A stretch of DNA of 64,000 nt. Origin: an uncultured Muribaculaceae bacterium. Lineage in GTDB: Bacteria; Bacteroidota; Bacteroidia; Bacteroidales; Muribaculaceae. This document shows positions 34,248-44,028 of this stretch, one piece after another. Made by a program: the position numbers and the translations under genes. Below the pieces are notes generated by a model. The model did not search any database, was not told the DNA's origin, and worked only from the letters and a program-made list of their open reading frames with translations. How positions within the stretch are numbered: the first letter of the stretch is position 1; the number at the start of each line of letters is the position of its first letter. The stretch lies in contig CABUTS010000002.1 of the NCBI GenBank assembly GCA_902494515.1, positions 1 through 64,000 of the forward strand, read 5' to 3'.

Positions 34248-35000
34248 ATGTATAATTTCAACGGAAAGACTGCTCTTGTAACAGGCGGAAGTTCGGGCAT
34301 TGGTCGTGCAATTGCCCGCAGACTGGCAGAGGAAGGCGCAAAGGTGCTTATCATCGCCAGAAAGGAGAATGACTTGAAAGCGACAGCCGAAGGCTATCCG
34401 AAAATATCGTATCTTGTAGGCGACCTCACGCAGCAAGATGCTATATCTTCATTGTCAGAATACATCGCCAAGGACTTTGACGGGAAGCTGGATATTCTTG
34501 TTAATAATGCCGGATGGTGCCCGGTAAAATCCATTACCGAAGTTACTATGGCAGATTATGGCAAGGCTTTCGATCTTGATGTGCGTGCCGTTGTCGATCT
34601 GACAATAAACACACTGCCTTACGTTCTTAAAGCAAAAGGCACAATAATTAACCTGTCAAGCATCGGCGCGACTCATGCAGCTCCCAACATATCAATGTAT
34701 GTCGGGGCCAAGGCTGCGATCAGCAGCTTCACACGTGGCTGGGCACTTGACCTTGCAAAACAAGGCGTGAGAGTCAATGCTGTTGCTCCCGGTGCCGTTG
34801 AAACAAATATCTGGAATGTTCCGGGACTTACGCCCGAACAATCGGAAGCACACGAAAAGAGTATAACCTCCGGCATACCGATGGGACGCATGGCTAAACC
34901 GGAAGAAATTGCCAGCGTTGTGGCATTTCTCGCCTCGGATCAGGCAAGCTATGTGAGTGGGGCTGTGTTCGCAGTTGACGGAGCTGCCGGAGCAATGTGA
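34248..35000 (+). CDS. Short-chain dehydrogenase/reductase
   Basis: 250 residues, cytoplasmic. The classical SDR motifs are TGGSSGIGRAIA (cofactor), NNAGW, the catalytic Ser in NLSSIGATH, and YVGAKAA for Tyr and Lys. The C-terminal ASYVSGAVFAVDGAAGAM is typical of FabG-like enzymes. It lies 17 bases after flavodoxin 3 and was probably followed directly by the AKR at 36397 before the IS4 insertion. Substrate unknown. Confidence 0.9.
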   Translation: MYNFNGKTALVTGGSSGIGRAIARRLAEEGAKVLIIARKENDLKATAEGYPKISYLVGDLTQQDAISSLSEYIAKDFDGKLDILVNNAGWCPVKSITEVTMADYGKAFDLDVRAVVDLTINTLPYVLKAKGTIINLSSIGATHAAPNISMYVGAKAAISSFTRGWALDLAKQGVRVNAVAPGAVETNIWNVPGLTPEQSEAHEKSITSGIPMGRMAKPEEIASVVAFLASDQASYVSGAVFAVDGAAGAM

Positions 35001-35013
35001 TTATAAATCAAAA

Positions 35014-36384
35014 TCAATGATTCGGTAAATTTAGAGGAAGCCCAGTCTCGGCTAAGCCGCTAATTGAGCCAACCTCTGGTTTATTTTCTGAATTATTTTG
35101 AGATGCGGAGATTTTCCGTAAGTCGAAATAATTGTCGAGGCGAGATACGCCTCGAACATGAGCCGTTTGAACTGAGGCACTGACAGGCCGGGGTAATCCT
35201 TCCTTATAACCTCCTTACAGACATTGAGCGTGGTAAAGGAAAGATTGAACGCGAAGTCGAGCCGATCCTTGTCCCGGGTCTGCTGGGACTGAAGACCTGT
35301 GAACTGTTTGGCATCGCGTATTCCGAACTCAATCTGGAATCGTGTGCGGTAAAAGCCGATGATCCGTTGGGGAGCCATTCCGGTATCGGTTGAGAAATAC
35401 ACGAGGGACTCCCCGTTCTCAACAGGACATACCACAATGCGGATATTGCGTTTCAACGCTCTTGAGTTGACAACCGCAGTGTAACATTCGGTTTTGATTC
35501 CTTTTGAATCCTCATATATGAATGAAGTGAAGACCGACATATCAAGACAGGATAAATCCACTTTTTCGCCATATTTCTTAATGCGTCCGCGTCTTCGCGG
35601 TGCGGGAGGAGAGGTTATGGCCAGATACCTCAGGTATGAGTTGGACCGCAACCTCCCGACAAAGCGGAATCCCATAGCAACCACTTCATTTACAAATTCA
35701 TATTTGGAGAAGAAAGCATCGGCCACCATAATATCGGTCAGAGGAAGCAACTCATCGGCCTTTGACCTGACAAGGGATATATACCAGTCGAGCATCGACA
35801 TGTCCTTCTCCGGCTCAAGAGTCTTGAAGTTCGGGGTCTGTATGGCACCGAGCATTACGCAGGTGCGCTTGCTGAGGCTTATGGCTCCGATGGCCATTAT
35901 CTCCAGCCCCCGTTTTACCCGCTGCGCCACCCCGGACCAGAAACGGCCTATGCCGTACGTCAGTCTGCCGGCTTTGGAGATATACGACGGATCGATTGCT
36001 ATGGCGATGTCATCTCCGTCGCCGATACTTTCACGGGCAATTCCCATGTTGACTCTCATCCAGTCAACGGATGCTTTGAAATTGGAGGCAAAGGTCTTGG
36101 CCGTACGTCCGCCATAGCGCGACAGCCGGGTGAAATTGATTTTCCCCGGAATCAACGCGACTGTGCGTATTGTTAAAACCAGCCAGTTGAGAAACCTTTT
36201 GCTCATTTTGGTTGTAGTATTTTCAAATACAGATTTGTACCGAAAGGTAAAGTCTTTGAGAATCGCCAATACGTTCATAGTCTAATGGTTTTATAATGAA
36301 CGCTTTGGCGATTCATTTATATCTGCGATATTATTATATTAACTTAATTTTCAATTACTTCGGCATTTTTTACCGAACCATTGA
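35014..36384 (-). mobile_element. IS4-family insertion sequence with 16-bp inverted repeats
   Basis: The left end TCAATGATTCGGTAAA (35014-35029) and the right end TTTACCGAACCATTGA (36369-36384) are inverted copies with one mismatch. The element is 1371 bases and holds one transposase gene on the minus strand. Flanks show only AAA on both sides, so the target duplication is not secure. It sits between the SDR stop (35000) and the AKR start (36397), splitting the cargo operon. Confidence 0.85.
35052..36278 (-). CDS. IS4-family DDE transposase
   Basis: 408 residues. The catalytic domain shows AIAIDPSYISKAG for the first Asp, DIMVADAFFSKYE for the second, and the IS4-family YREK signature in YRTRFQIEFGIRDAK (Tyr, Arg three on, Glu four on, Lys seven on). 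It is full length with an intact frame, so the copy may be active. It is transcribed against the cargo operon. Its host range is likely Bacteroidota, judging from the context only. Confidence 0.92.
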   Translation of the reverse strand: MNVLAILKDFTFRYKSVFENTTTKMSKRFLNWLVLTIRTVALIPGKINFTRLSRYGGRTAKTFASNFKASVDWMRVNMGIARESIGDGDDIAIAIDPSYISKAGRLTYGIGRFWSGVAQRVKRGLEIMAIGAISLSKRTCVMLGAIQTPNFKTLEPEKDMSMLDWYISLVRSKADELLPLTDIMVADAFFSKYEFVNEVVAMGFRFVGRLRSNSYLRYLAITSPPAPRRRGRIKKYGEKVDLSCLDMSVFTSFIYEDSKGIKTECYTAVVNSRALKRNIRIVVCPVENGESLVYFSTDTGMAPQRIIGFYRTRFQIEFGIRDAKQFTGLQSQQTRDKDRLDFAFNLSFTTLNVCKEVIRKDYPGLSVPQFKRLMFEAYLASTIISTYGKSPHLKIIQKINQRLAQLAA

Positions 36385-36396
36385 AAATAACGAATA

Positions 36397-37245
36397 ATGG
36401 AATATACAAAACTTAACAACGGAATGGAGATGCCGATGCTTGGCTACGGCGTCTTTCAGATACCTGATGAACAGACTGCCCAGTGTGTCGCAGATGCCCT
36501 GAGTGTCGGTTACCGCCTTATTGACACCGCACAGGCATACGGCAACGAGAAAGGAGTCGGCGAGGGTATCAAACGAAGCGGCGTATCGCGCAGCGACATT
36601 TTCCTTGTGGATAAAGTCTGGATGTCGCACTACGACTATGACGGAGCCAAAGCGTCTATCGACCGGTCGTTGCAACTTCTCGGCACGGACTATATAGACC
36701 TTATGCTTCTTCATCAGCCATTCGGCGATGTTTACGGCGCTTACCGTGCAATGACGGATGCACACCGAGAAGGTAAAATTCACGCACTCGGTGTGAGCAA
36801 TTTCCCTGCCGACCGGTTCATAGACTTTGCCAGTCATGTGGAGATAGCTCCCGCAGTGAATCAGGTTGAGGCAAATGTGTTCAATCAGGAGCCGGGCCTT
36901 CAGAAATGGCTTGACGAATGGGGTACGCGCATGATGGGCTGGGGGCCGCTTGCTGAAGGTAAAAACGGTTTCTTCACAAATCCCGTTCTTGAGGCTATCG
37001 GGAAGAAGTACGGCAAGAGTGTAGCTCAGGTAGCATTGCGTTTCCTTCTCCAGCTCGGTATCATCATCATTCCAAAGAGTGTCAAGATTGAACGTATGCG
37101 CCAGAATTTCGACCTGTTCGATTTCACGCTCGATGCAGACGATATGGCGGCAATAAAAAAACTTGATACAGGCAAACCATTCATTATCGGCTCCCATGAA
37201 GATCCCGAAGTGGTAAAATGGTTCATGCAGTTCATAAAGGACTAA
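36397..37245 (+). CDS. Aldo/keto reductase (DkgA/AKR5-like), cytoplasmic
   Basis: 282 residues without a signal peptide, the normal length for AKR5 enzymes. Motifs: TKLNNGMEMPMLGYGVF, Asp/Tyr in LIDTAQAYG, Lys in LVDKVWMS, His in LLHQPFGD, ALGVSNFPAD, and the C-terminal IIPKSVKIERMRQN. It is the cytoplasmic counterpart of the exported AKR at 30789. The IS4 right end lies only 12 bases before its start codon, so it has lost any native leader and depends on the IS end or on read-through. A strong hairpin terminator follows. Confidence 0.9.
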   Translation: MEYTKLNNGMEMPMLGYGVFQIPDEQTAQCVADALSVGYRLIDTAQAYGNEKGVGEGIKRSGVSRSDIFLVDKVWMSHYDYDGAKASIDRSLQLLGTDYIDLMLLHQPFGDVYGAYRAMTDAHREGKIHALGVSNFPADRFIDFASHVEIAPAVNQVEANVFNQEPGLQKWLDEWGTRMMGWGPLAEGKNGFFTNPVLEAIGKKYGKSVAQVALRFLLQLGIIIIPKSVKIERMRQNFDLFDFTLDADDMAAIKKLDTGKPFIIGSHEDPEVVKWFMQFIKD

Positions 37246-37273
37246 AAGGATTCCAACGTAATCCCAAAACAAA

Positions 37274-37322
37274 ACATCCGGCTGAAATAGTACAAAATCC
37301 TATTCAGTCGGATGTTTCTTTT
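37274..37322. terminator. Terminator between cargo and ICE backbone
   Basis: ACATCCG-CTGAAATAG pairs with CTATTCAG-CGGATGT (one mismatch each side of a bulge), followed by TTTCTTTT. It lies between the convergent AKR and methylase/helicase genes and can serve both. Confidence 0.8.
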
Positions 37323-40300
37323 ATAATTTCGGGCCGGAGGCACGGAATCCTCCGGGGGGAGTGACACCGCAACCACCGATGATTATGCGGGAATTTAACG
37401 GTTCTCGCTGTTGCTGTCGATAACCGGGACTTGCGGGTTCTGCGACCATCGACTCCTTTAAGCCGGAAGGCTGGGATTGTTCATCCCTTACTTCGACTCT
37501 TGGGGTATCAGGTTGTTGCTTGACTTCCTCGCCATCCTTTTCATCGTGCTTCGGAGCAAGTTCGGCAGTTATCTTGCGGTCGAGGGCGGCAAGTTCGGAT
37601 TTTAACGCCTTTAGCTCTTCCTCCTTGCCCCAAGTCTTTGACACGATGCTCTCGAGGGTCGGGACATCGGCTTTGAGTTTGACCGTGCGTTCCTCGTACT
37701 GGGCAATTATACCGGGGATCTTCTCCAGAGCGTTGACGAAGTTCATACAAGCGGCATGGGTGTCGCTCATGGCGATAAAGCCGTTGTTGAACTTGTATTT
37801 GTAATGACCTTCGACAACGAAGCGGTTCTGTACGCCTTCTCTGCCGTCAATGACGGTACGCTCCGAGATAATGCTTATCGGGAAGCCATAGACCTCGCCG
37901 ATGCGCTGATATTGGCCGTGGGTGTCGGTACGCTGTGAAAGTCCTTGAAGATGTATGCCCATGTTCTTCTCATCGGAGAGATTGCAGGTGTCGATTGTGA
38001 GATTGTTGATGGGGTTGCCGTCCTTGTCACGCTGAACAACTGCCTCATACCGGGCACGGTCGGCTTTCATCCTCTCAATCGCCGCCTCATTGTTGGCAAT
38101 GTCGTGGCTGATAGTCTGGAGCCGGAAACGGGAATCGCCGATGCCCTTGTTGAATGATTTACGCTCACTCTCCAACGCAGCTATGCGCTTTTCAAGTTTT
38201 GCCTTTTCCAAAAGGTCGGTGTTACCTGACAGAATCGCCATATACTCGGAGAAGTTCATGCCGTTCTTCTCGTCCATAGCACCCTCGTCGATGGTTCTCG
38301 CTCCGAGTGCGCCGGATTTGAGTTGGTCGATGAATGTCGCCTTGCAGTGGAGAAGATTGAACTTGTAGGAGTCCAACGACTTCTCAACGGCATAAATGAT
38401 TACATCCACCTTATTATCAGCGTATAGCTTGGCAATCTCGTTGCCGGCTCTTATGCCTCTGCCGTCACGCTGTGTCAAATCGCTTGGGCGCCAGGGTGTA
38501 TCGCAATGATGAATCGCAACACATCTTCTTTGAGCGTTGACACCGGTACCCAACATACTGGTCGAGCCGAAAAGCACCCGCACATCGCCGTCGTTCATAG
38601 CCTCAATGACGGCCTTTCGGCTACGCTCCGTCTTACATTCCTGAATAAAGCGTATCTCATGCGCTGGAATACCGTAATCTTCTATCAGTTTTCGTTTGAT
38701 TTCGGAATAGACATTCCACTCGCCGGGCTTATATGTCGATAAGTCGCTGAATACAAACTGTGTGCCACGTTGAGCGTCATATTTATGATAGTATTCCGCT
38801 ATCATACGGGCGCAGTGGCTGGCTTTGTTATTCGGGTCATCGCCATATTCAGGATCAATCATACGCATATCGAGTGCCATTTTGCGGGCATAGTCCGTGG
38901 CAATAAGCATCTTCGCTTTTCCTTCGGTCTCAGACAACGGCGCCCTGCCCAATATCGTGGCATCGCCACTCTCGGCAAACTTCATCAGCTTCTCGATGAA
39001 GGCTTCCTGCGCCGGTGTCGGAGGAATGTTGTGGAGTATCTCGTTCTTTCGGGGACGGTCAACTCCAACATCCTCGGCGGTGCGGTAGTCGGTAATCTCA
39101 TTATAGAACGCCGCCAGTTCCGGCACCTTGATGAAATACCTGAAACGCTCCTTGGCCACAATGTGATTTGTCACATTGAACTCGTAATCCGTTGTCTTTT
39201 TGGCGAAGATGGCAGCCCACGCATCGAAGCATCTAATCTCCTGCCTTTCAAGCTCATTCGGACGCAGATACTTGAACAATAGATACAGTTCAGTAAGCGA
39301 GTTACTGATTGTTGTACCACTAAGAAAAGTAGCTCCGAGGTCTTTGCCGGTACGCTCTTGAATTGTGCGTATCGCATAGAGAAGATTCAATGCCCGCTGT
39401 GAGCCTTCCGAGTTACCCAAACCCGCCACACGGTCATGTCTGGTGTTGAACATAAGGTTCTTGAACTGGTGCGATTCATCAACGAAGATGTGGTCGATGC
39501 CCATCTGCTTGAAATCCACCACATTGTCCTTGTTCTGCTCCATCTGGTACTGGATAGTTGCAATCTTGGCGGTCAGATTCTCCTTGCGCTTTATCAGACC
39601 TTTTAGCATACCACGGCTTATGTCGTGGCCCTGTTCCTTGATTACATTTAGGTTTTCCTCGACTGTATCAAGTTCCGCCTGAAGAATCTGCTGCTGCATC
39701 TCCGGGGACTGTGGAATCTTGCCGAACTGGTCGTGCGACATTATCACGCAATCATAGTCGTTGTTCTTGATATTGTTGAAGAAATCCACTCGCTTGTCAG
39801 CCTTGAAACTCTTTTCATCGGCGAACAGTATACGGGCGTTTGGATAGGCAGACTGATAGGTCATGGCAATCTCGGCTACATTGGCTTTCAGACCGATAAT
39901 CATCGGTTTGTGTGCCAGCCCCAGACGCTTCATTTCATGTGCTGCAATGCACATTATCAGCGTTTTACCTGTTCCAACTTCGTGGTCACAAATTCCGCCG
40001 CCGTTCTGTTTCAGCATCCAGATACAGTCCTTCTGGCTTTGATAAATGGAGCTGATTCCGTAGCGGTCTCCGAGGATTTTCATGTTCAAATCCGGGAATG
40101 TCTGATGGCTTCCGTCATACTGCGGGCGCACGAAGCAGTTGAACTTGTCGTTATACAAGTCCACCAGCCGTTCCTTGAATTCCGGACTTTGTGCTTCGAG
40201 CCACTCCGAGAATCCGTTTCGGATTTCGTCAATCTTGGTGTTGGCGAGTTGGATAGCCTCGTTGTCCGGCACCTTTATGTCGTGTCCGTCATCATCCTTG

Positions 40301-43300
40301 CCGATTGATTTCTTTATGTCAGGCACGGTATTGTTAAGGGCGTGTTTCAGAAGGCTCATGCCGTCATAGACACGGTAGTAACCCCTGACACAAAATTCCT
40401 CCCAGATTTTCATGTTCTTGCGGGAAGCGTCACATGAATACTCGTCCATCGAGGAAGAATAGGCAATCCTTATGTCGGTTTCATAGAGATGGCTCATATA
40501 TGCCGAGTAAATGCCTGTTGGGATCCAGCGTTCTCCGAAATTGAAATCCAGCTCGTCGAACCCGATACGGCGCGGCCGGGCTTCCTCCAACGCTTTGAGG
40601 GAATCCTTAGACAGGGCTATGAACGGCTCGATGCCGTCATAGCCGGGGAAGCCGCTTATCCGTTCTTCCTCACGGTCTATCCATGCTCTGACTTGTTCAG
40701 CTTTGGCAACGACATTACCGGCAATGAATCGGTCTTTAATCTCGTAATTTTCCACAAGGGGATTATAATATATGTGTCCTTCAAGATTCTGGGTAAGTGT
40801 TTCCTCGTCCATATCCACAAGTGACGACATATATTCGAGATTGACCTCTCCATATTTGTTGAGCGATGCTGTGAGAGCCTCCATAGGAGTATCTACCGAA
40901 GTAACCTCGTCAACGGAGAATGAAACGGGATGGTCGAAAATATCGGCCTTGACAAAGCGTCCGTTCTCCCCACGCTCCAGAGCCAGAGCATCGCGTCCGT
41001 TGGCGTCCATCAAAATGAACTTGATGTTCTGCTTCTCGTTGAGGTTTCCATAACGCTCCACGAACTCGTCGTAATACTGGTTGAGGTGTTCGCGCAATTC
41101 AGCACTTACCTCATGCGTCTCTGCCTCGTAGTTGTAGAGCTTCTGATATGTTTCCGAGAGGGTTACATACAGCATGGCGCGTTTCTCCTGCTCCGGCTTG
41201 ACTGCCAAAGGTGTGAAAGTAGCACTGTTCTTGCGCACATCGGAGAGGAAACCGAGTTGAACTCCGTCCACGACCATTGAGCCATTGTGATGGAAGAACT
41301 GAATGTCCTCCGAGAAAGGACGGGGCGACATATCGCGCTCCGGGGCTTTCGGCTCGATGGGTATTGCCGTGATTTTCGGTTGACGGGCCATGCCACCGGG
41401 TATGAAATCACCTTCGGTTTTTTCGATGTATGTTTCTCCGGGGGCGATACCCGCTGCCTCCGCCGCCTCTTGCGAAGCCTTCTGCTCCGCAGCCAACCGC
41501 TCACGTTCAGCAATCTGGGCATGGGCAATCGACATCATGGCTTCATAAAAGCCGTTGATGGGCGGGTTATCATCCCAGTTCAGCGCGCCATAAAACTCCA
41601 ACTCTTTGTCGGTGAGCTTACGGAATCCGGTAGCCTTGACAGGCTTTGCCTCTGTTGCGGGATTGGCAGGTTTCGGCTTATCCTCCGGCTTTGTCATCTG
41701 CTGACGGCGGTTGTTTTTCTGCTGAATCGGCTCCAGTTCCCCGAAAAGATTGTAGGAAAACAGTCGGGGGTCGGGATTGTCGGAATAATCCGGACTGCCG
41801 TCAGTCTCTATCTCTTTGGCAGGTTCAGGCTTAGGCTCAACCTTTGTAGTTTCCACTGCCGTCGGGGTCGGCTTTGGAGGTTCCACGGGCTTTGACTCCG
41901 CCTTTGGACGCTGGTTAGGCGTAACAGTCTCGACAACCTTTTGTCTGGTGGTCTTTGTTAGTTTCGGATCTTCCAACTGCTCGCAGATAGCCACACGATG
42001 CCCGGCCCGCACAAGTTTGGGCAGATACACATCGAGGGCATGATGCGGAAATCCTGCCAGTTCAATACGGCTGTCAACGCCACTCTGCCTGCGGGTCAGA
42101 GTAATGCCGAGTACCTCCGAAGCCTGTACCGCATCCTTGCCGAAAATTTCATAGAAGTCACCGACACGGAAAAGAAGAATTGCATCGGGATGTTTCTTTT
42201 TCATCTCCCGATACTGCTTCAACAGCGGCTCGTTCTTCTGCTCAATCTTCTGGGCAAGTGGCTTTTCTTTCGGCGTTTCAGGCTTTACCTCCGGCTTTGG
42301 CGTAGGAGTCGGCTTTACAGGGTTTGGTGTAGGAGGTTTGATGCCGTTGGAATTATACAATTCCAGATTAAGGCGTAGGCGCAACGAATCATCGAGCGCA
42401 GTACGCAGGTCGCGGGCAATGCCTTCAACACCGTCTTCATGTTTATAGATTATAGCCGGTTTGCCGTAAGGGTCAGTGCCAACCTTTGCATCAGTGCATA
42501 TCACATTCTGCGGGAACGCCATCAGATATTTGTTGCCCGGCACCTTCGTACCTCGGTCAACAATCGACTGGATGAAAAATTCTTCGTCAGCCGACAGCGT
42601 TTTCTTGCCGGTATGCTTTTGCAATATAATCAAATCACTGCCAGCATCAGTTCCTGCGTTGTCGCTGAAGGTATTGTTAGGCAGACGCAGAGCCGTCACA
42701 AGGTCGGCACGCTTAACCATCTCCATACGGATGAAAGGAGAGGCACCGTTCAACACTCCTTGCGAGGCGATGAAGGCAACCAATCCACCCTCGCGCACTT
42801 GGTCGAGTGCTTTGAGAAAGAAATAGTTGTGTATAGCCTTGGTCGATTGACGATAGGCAATCTCCTTGCTCACAGCATACTCAGGGTCGGCAACCGCAAA
42901 ATCCCCGAAAGGAATGTTTGAGGCGGCGACATCGAAGTATCCAGTGAAATCACTCTCTATCTTCTCAAAGCCCTCTACACGGGTAAGAATCGACGGATGC
43001 AAGGCAGACAAAATTTTACCCGTGAGCAAATCCTTCTCGTATGCCAGCACCTCGGCACCGGGATACCTGTCATTGCGCAGAAACGAGTCGATAAATGCCC
43101 CCTGACCAGCAGACGGTTCAAGGAAACTCCTAACCTCGACGCCGGAATTTTTCATAGCATCCGAAATGGCGTCAATGACCGGAGCGGGAGTATAGAACGC
43201 CGTCAGCACCGAGGCTTTGAGCGAATCCATGTACCCGGCAAAATCCTTGTCATCCTTTGAATAATCATGGATAAGACGTCGCAATTCCACCGTCGGTGCA

Positions 43301-43512
43301 AACAGCTCAATGTCCGATTTGCTCCACTTGGCGGCATCCGCCAACTCATTGGCATCATTGAGGATACATTTCAGACCGCCGAATCCGGCATACTTGCGCA
43401 GCACTGCAATTTCCTCGGCAGACTGCGCCCCGCGCCCCTTGACCCCGAGGCTAAACACCATCCGTATAGCCTCGATGTTGTCGCGCATCGTTTGTAATCG
43501 GTTATAAGCCAT
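37321..43512 (-). CDS. Giant N6-DNA methylase / MutS-I / SNF2-type helicase fusion
   Basis: 2063 residues, an ICE backbone protein seen in many Bacteroidota elements. Residues of about 100-300 are an N6-adenine methylase-like domain (LEPSAGQGAF at 131-140; the catalytic tetrapeptide is NIPF at 199-202 rather than NPPY). Residues of about 430-520 match domain I of MutS (LLFRVGDFYEIFGKDA, GFPHHALDVYLPKL). Pro/Lys-rich linkers flank it. The C-terminal half is a helicase: Walker A HEVGTGKT near 1176, DESH box near 1344, and QRDGRGIRAGN near 1690. It overlaps the DUF1896 gene by 11 bases. A role in protecting or processing incoming ICE DNA is inference. Confidence 0.9.
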   Translation of the reverse strand: MAYNRLQTMRDNIEAIRMVFSLGVKGRGAQSAEEIAVLRKYAGFGGLKCILNDANELADAAKWSKSDIELFAPTVELRRLIHDYSKDDKDFAGYMDSLKASVLTAFYTPAPVIDAISDAMKNSGVEVRSFLEPSAGQGAFIDSFLRNDRYPGAEVLAYEKDLLTGKILSALHPSILTRVEGFEKIESDFTGYFDVAASNIPFGDFAVADPEYAVSKEIAYRQSTKAIHNYFFLKALDQVREGGLVAFIASQGVLNGASPFIRMEMVKRADLVTALRLPNNTFSDNAGTDAGSDLIILQKHTGKKTLSADEEFFIQSIVDRGTKVPGNKYLMAFPQNVICTDAKVGTDPYGKPAIIYKHEDGVEGIARDLRTALDDSLRLRLNLELYNSNGIKPPTPNPVKPTPTPKPEVKPETPKEKPLAQKIEQKNEPLLKQYREMKKKHPDAILLFRVGDFYEIFGKDAVQASEVLGITLTRRQSGVDSRIELAGFPHHALDVYLPKLVRAGHRVAICEQLEDPKLTKTTRQKVVETVTPNQRPKAESKPVEPPKPTPTAVETTKVEPKPEPAKEIETDGSPDYSDNPDPRLFSYNLFGELEPIQQKNNRRQQMTKPEDKPKPANPATEAKPVKATGFRKLTDKELEFYGALNWDDNPPINGFYEAMMSIAHAQIAERERLAAEQKASQEAAEAAGIAPGETYIEKTEGDFIPGGMARQPKITAIPIEPKAPERDMSPRPFSEDIQFFHHNGSMVVDGVQLGFLSDVRKNSATFTPLAVKPEQEKRAMLYVTLSETYQKLYNYEAETHEVSAELREHLNQYYDEFVERYGNLNEKQNIKFILMDANGRDALALERGENGRFVKADIFDHPVSFSVDEVTSVDTPMEALTASLNKYGEVNLEYMSSLVDMDEETLTQNLEGHIYYNPLVENYEIKDRFIAGNVVAKAEQVRAWIDREEERISGFPGYDGIEPFIALSKDSLKALEEARPRRIGFDELDFNFGERWIPTGIYSAYMSHLYETDIRIAYSSSMDEYSCDASRKNMKIWEEFCVRGYYRVYDGMSLLKHALNNTVPDIKKSIGKDDDGHDIKVPDNEAIQLANTKIDEIRNGFSEWLEAQSPEFKERLVDLYNDKFNCFVRPQYDGSHQTFPDLNMKILGDRYGISSIYQSQKDCIWMLKQNGGGICDHEVGTGKTLIMCIAAHEMKRLGLAHKPMIIGLKANVAEIAMTYQSAYPNARILFADEKSFKADKRVDFFNNIKNNDYDCVIMSHDQFGKIPQSPEMQQQILQAELDTVEENLNVIKEQGHDISRGMLKGLIKRKENLTAKIATIQYQMEQNKDNVVDFKQMGIDHIFVDESHQFKNLMFNTRHDRVAGLGNSEGSQRALNLLYAIRTIQERTGKDLGATFLSGTTISNSLTELYLLFKYLRPNELERQEIRCFDAWAAIFAKKTTDYEFNVTNHIVAKERFRYFIKVPELAAFYNEITDYRTAEDVGVDRPRKNEILHNIPPTPAQEAFIEKLMKFAESGDATILGRAPLSETEGKAKMLIATDYARKMALDMRMIDPEYGDDPNNKASHCARMIAEYYHKYDAQRGTQFVFSDLSTYKPGEWNVYSEIKRKLIEDYGIPAHEIRFIQECKTERSRKAVIEAMNDGDVRVLFGSTSMLGTGVNAQRRCVAIHHCDTPWRPSDLTQRDGRGIRAGNEIAKLYADNKVDVIIYAVEKSLDSYKFNLLHCKATFIDQLKSGALGARTIDEGAMDEKNGMNFSEYMAILSGNTDLLEKAKLEKRIAALESERKSFNKGIGDSRFRLQTISHDIANNEAAIERMKADRARYEAVVQRDKDGNPINNLTIDTCNLSDEKNMGIHLQGLSQRTDTHGQYQRIGEVYGFPISIISERTVIDGREGVQNRFVVEGHYKYKFNNGFIAMSDTHAACMNFVNALEKIPGIIAQYEERTVKLKADVPTLESIVSKTWGKEEELKALKSELAALDRKITAELAPKHDEKDGEEVKQQPDTPRVEVRDEQSQPSGLKESMVAEPASPGYRQQQREPLNSRIIIGGCGVTPPGGFRASGPKL

Positions 43513-43954
43513 TGCGGTATTGTTCTAAAATTTCCGCAATAGTGGCGGCAAGCTCATTCTGGAATTCCGGAAAATCCTCTCTGCTGAGAAAATCACCGTT
43601 TACCTCATACCTATCAAGAATTTTGTTGATGAAGCGTAGTCCGAGCAGCAACTCTGCCCAGTTCTGTTTCTGTTCTTCTTCCGGGAGATCATTGTGGAAC
43701 AATTCATCGAGAAGATTATAGATGACATCCCAGCGGGACACATAATATCCATTGAGAAGAACGCGCATGGCAAGCTCACGGGCCACAACGACATTGTGCC
43801 CTTCAAGACGGTATGCAGTATAGGAATTGTAAGCGGAGTCAGCTCGGAATTTTATGAAATCCTCGTTTGACGCTTCCGGGAAATGATGGTCACGGAGATG
43901 ACCTTGGAGATAGACTCGGAAATCGTCCAGCTCCATAATATATGGTTGTTTCAT
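43502..43954 (-). CDS. DUF1896 family ICE protein
   Basis: 150 residues from the ATG at 43954, which follows the ICE motif CCACTAATTCC by seven bases; the open frame begins 17 codons earlier. The DUF1896 core is helical: LDDFRVYLQGHLRDHHFPEA, RADSAYNSYTAYRLEG, ELAMRVLLNGYYVSRWD. It overlaps the giant methylase/helicase by 11 bases and is its constant partner in these elements. Function unknown; probably works with the helicase. Confidence 0.85.
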   Translation of the reverse strand: MKQPYIMELDDFRVYLQGHLRDHHFPEASNEDFIKFRADSAYNSYTAYRLEGHNVVVARELAMRVLLNGYYVSRWDVIYNLLDELFHNDLPEEEQKQNWAELLLGLRFINKILDRYEVNGDFLSREDFPEFQNELAATIAEILEQYRNGL

Positions 43955-44028
43955 AACACGGGAATTAGTGGTTATCCCGATGCCTTTTCGTAACGCAACA
44001 TTCAATGTCGCAACAGGATATAAAGAAA

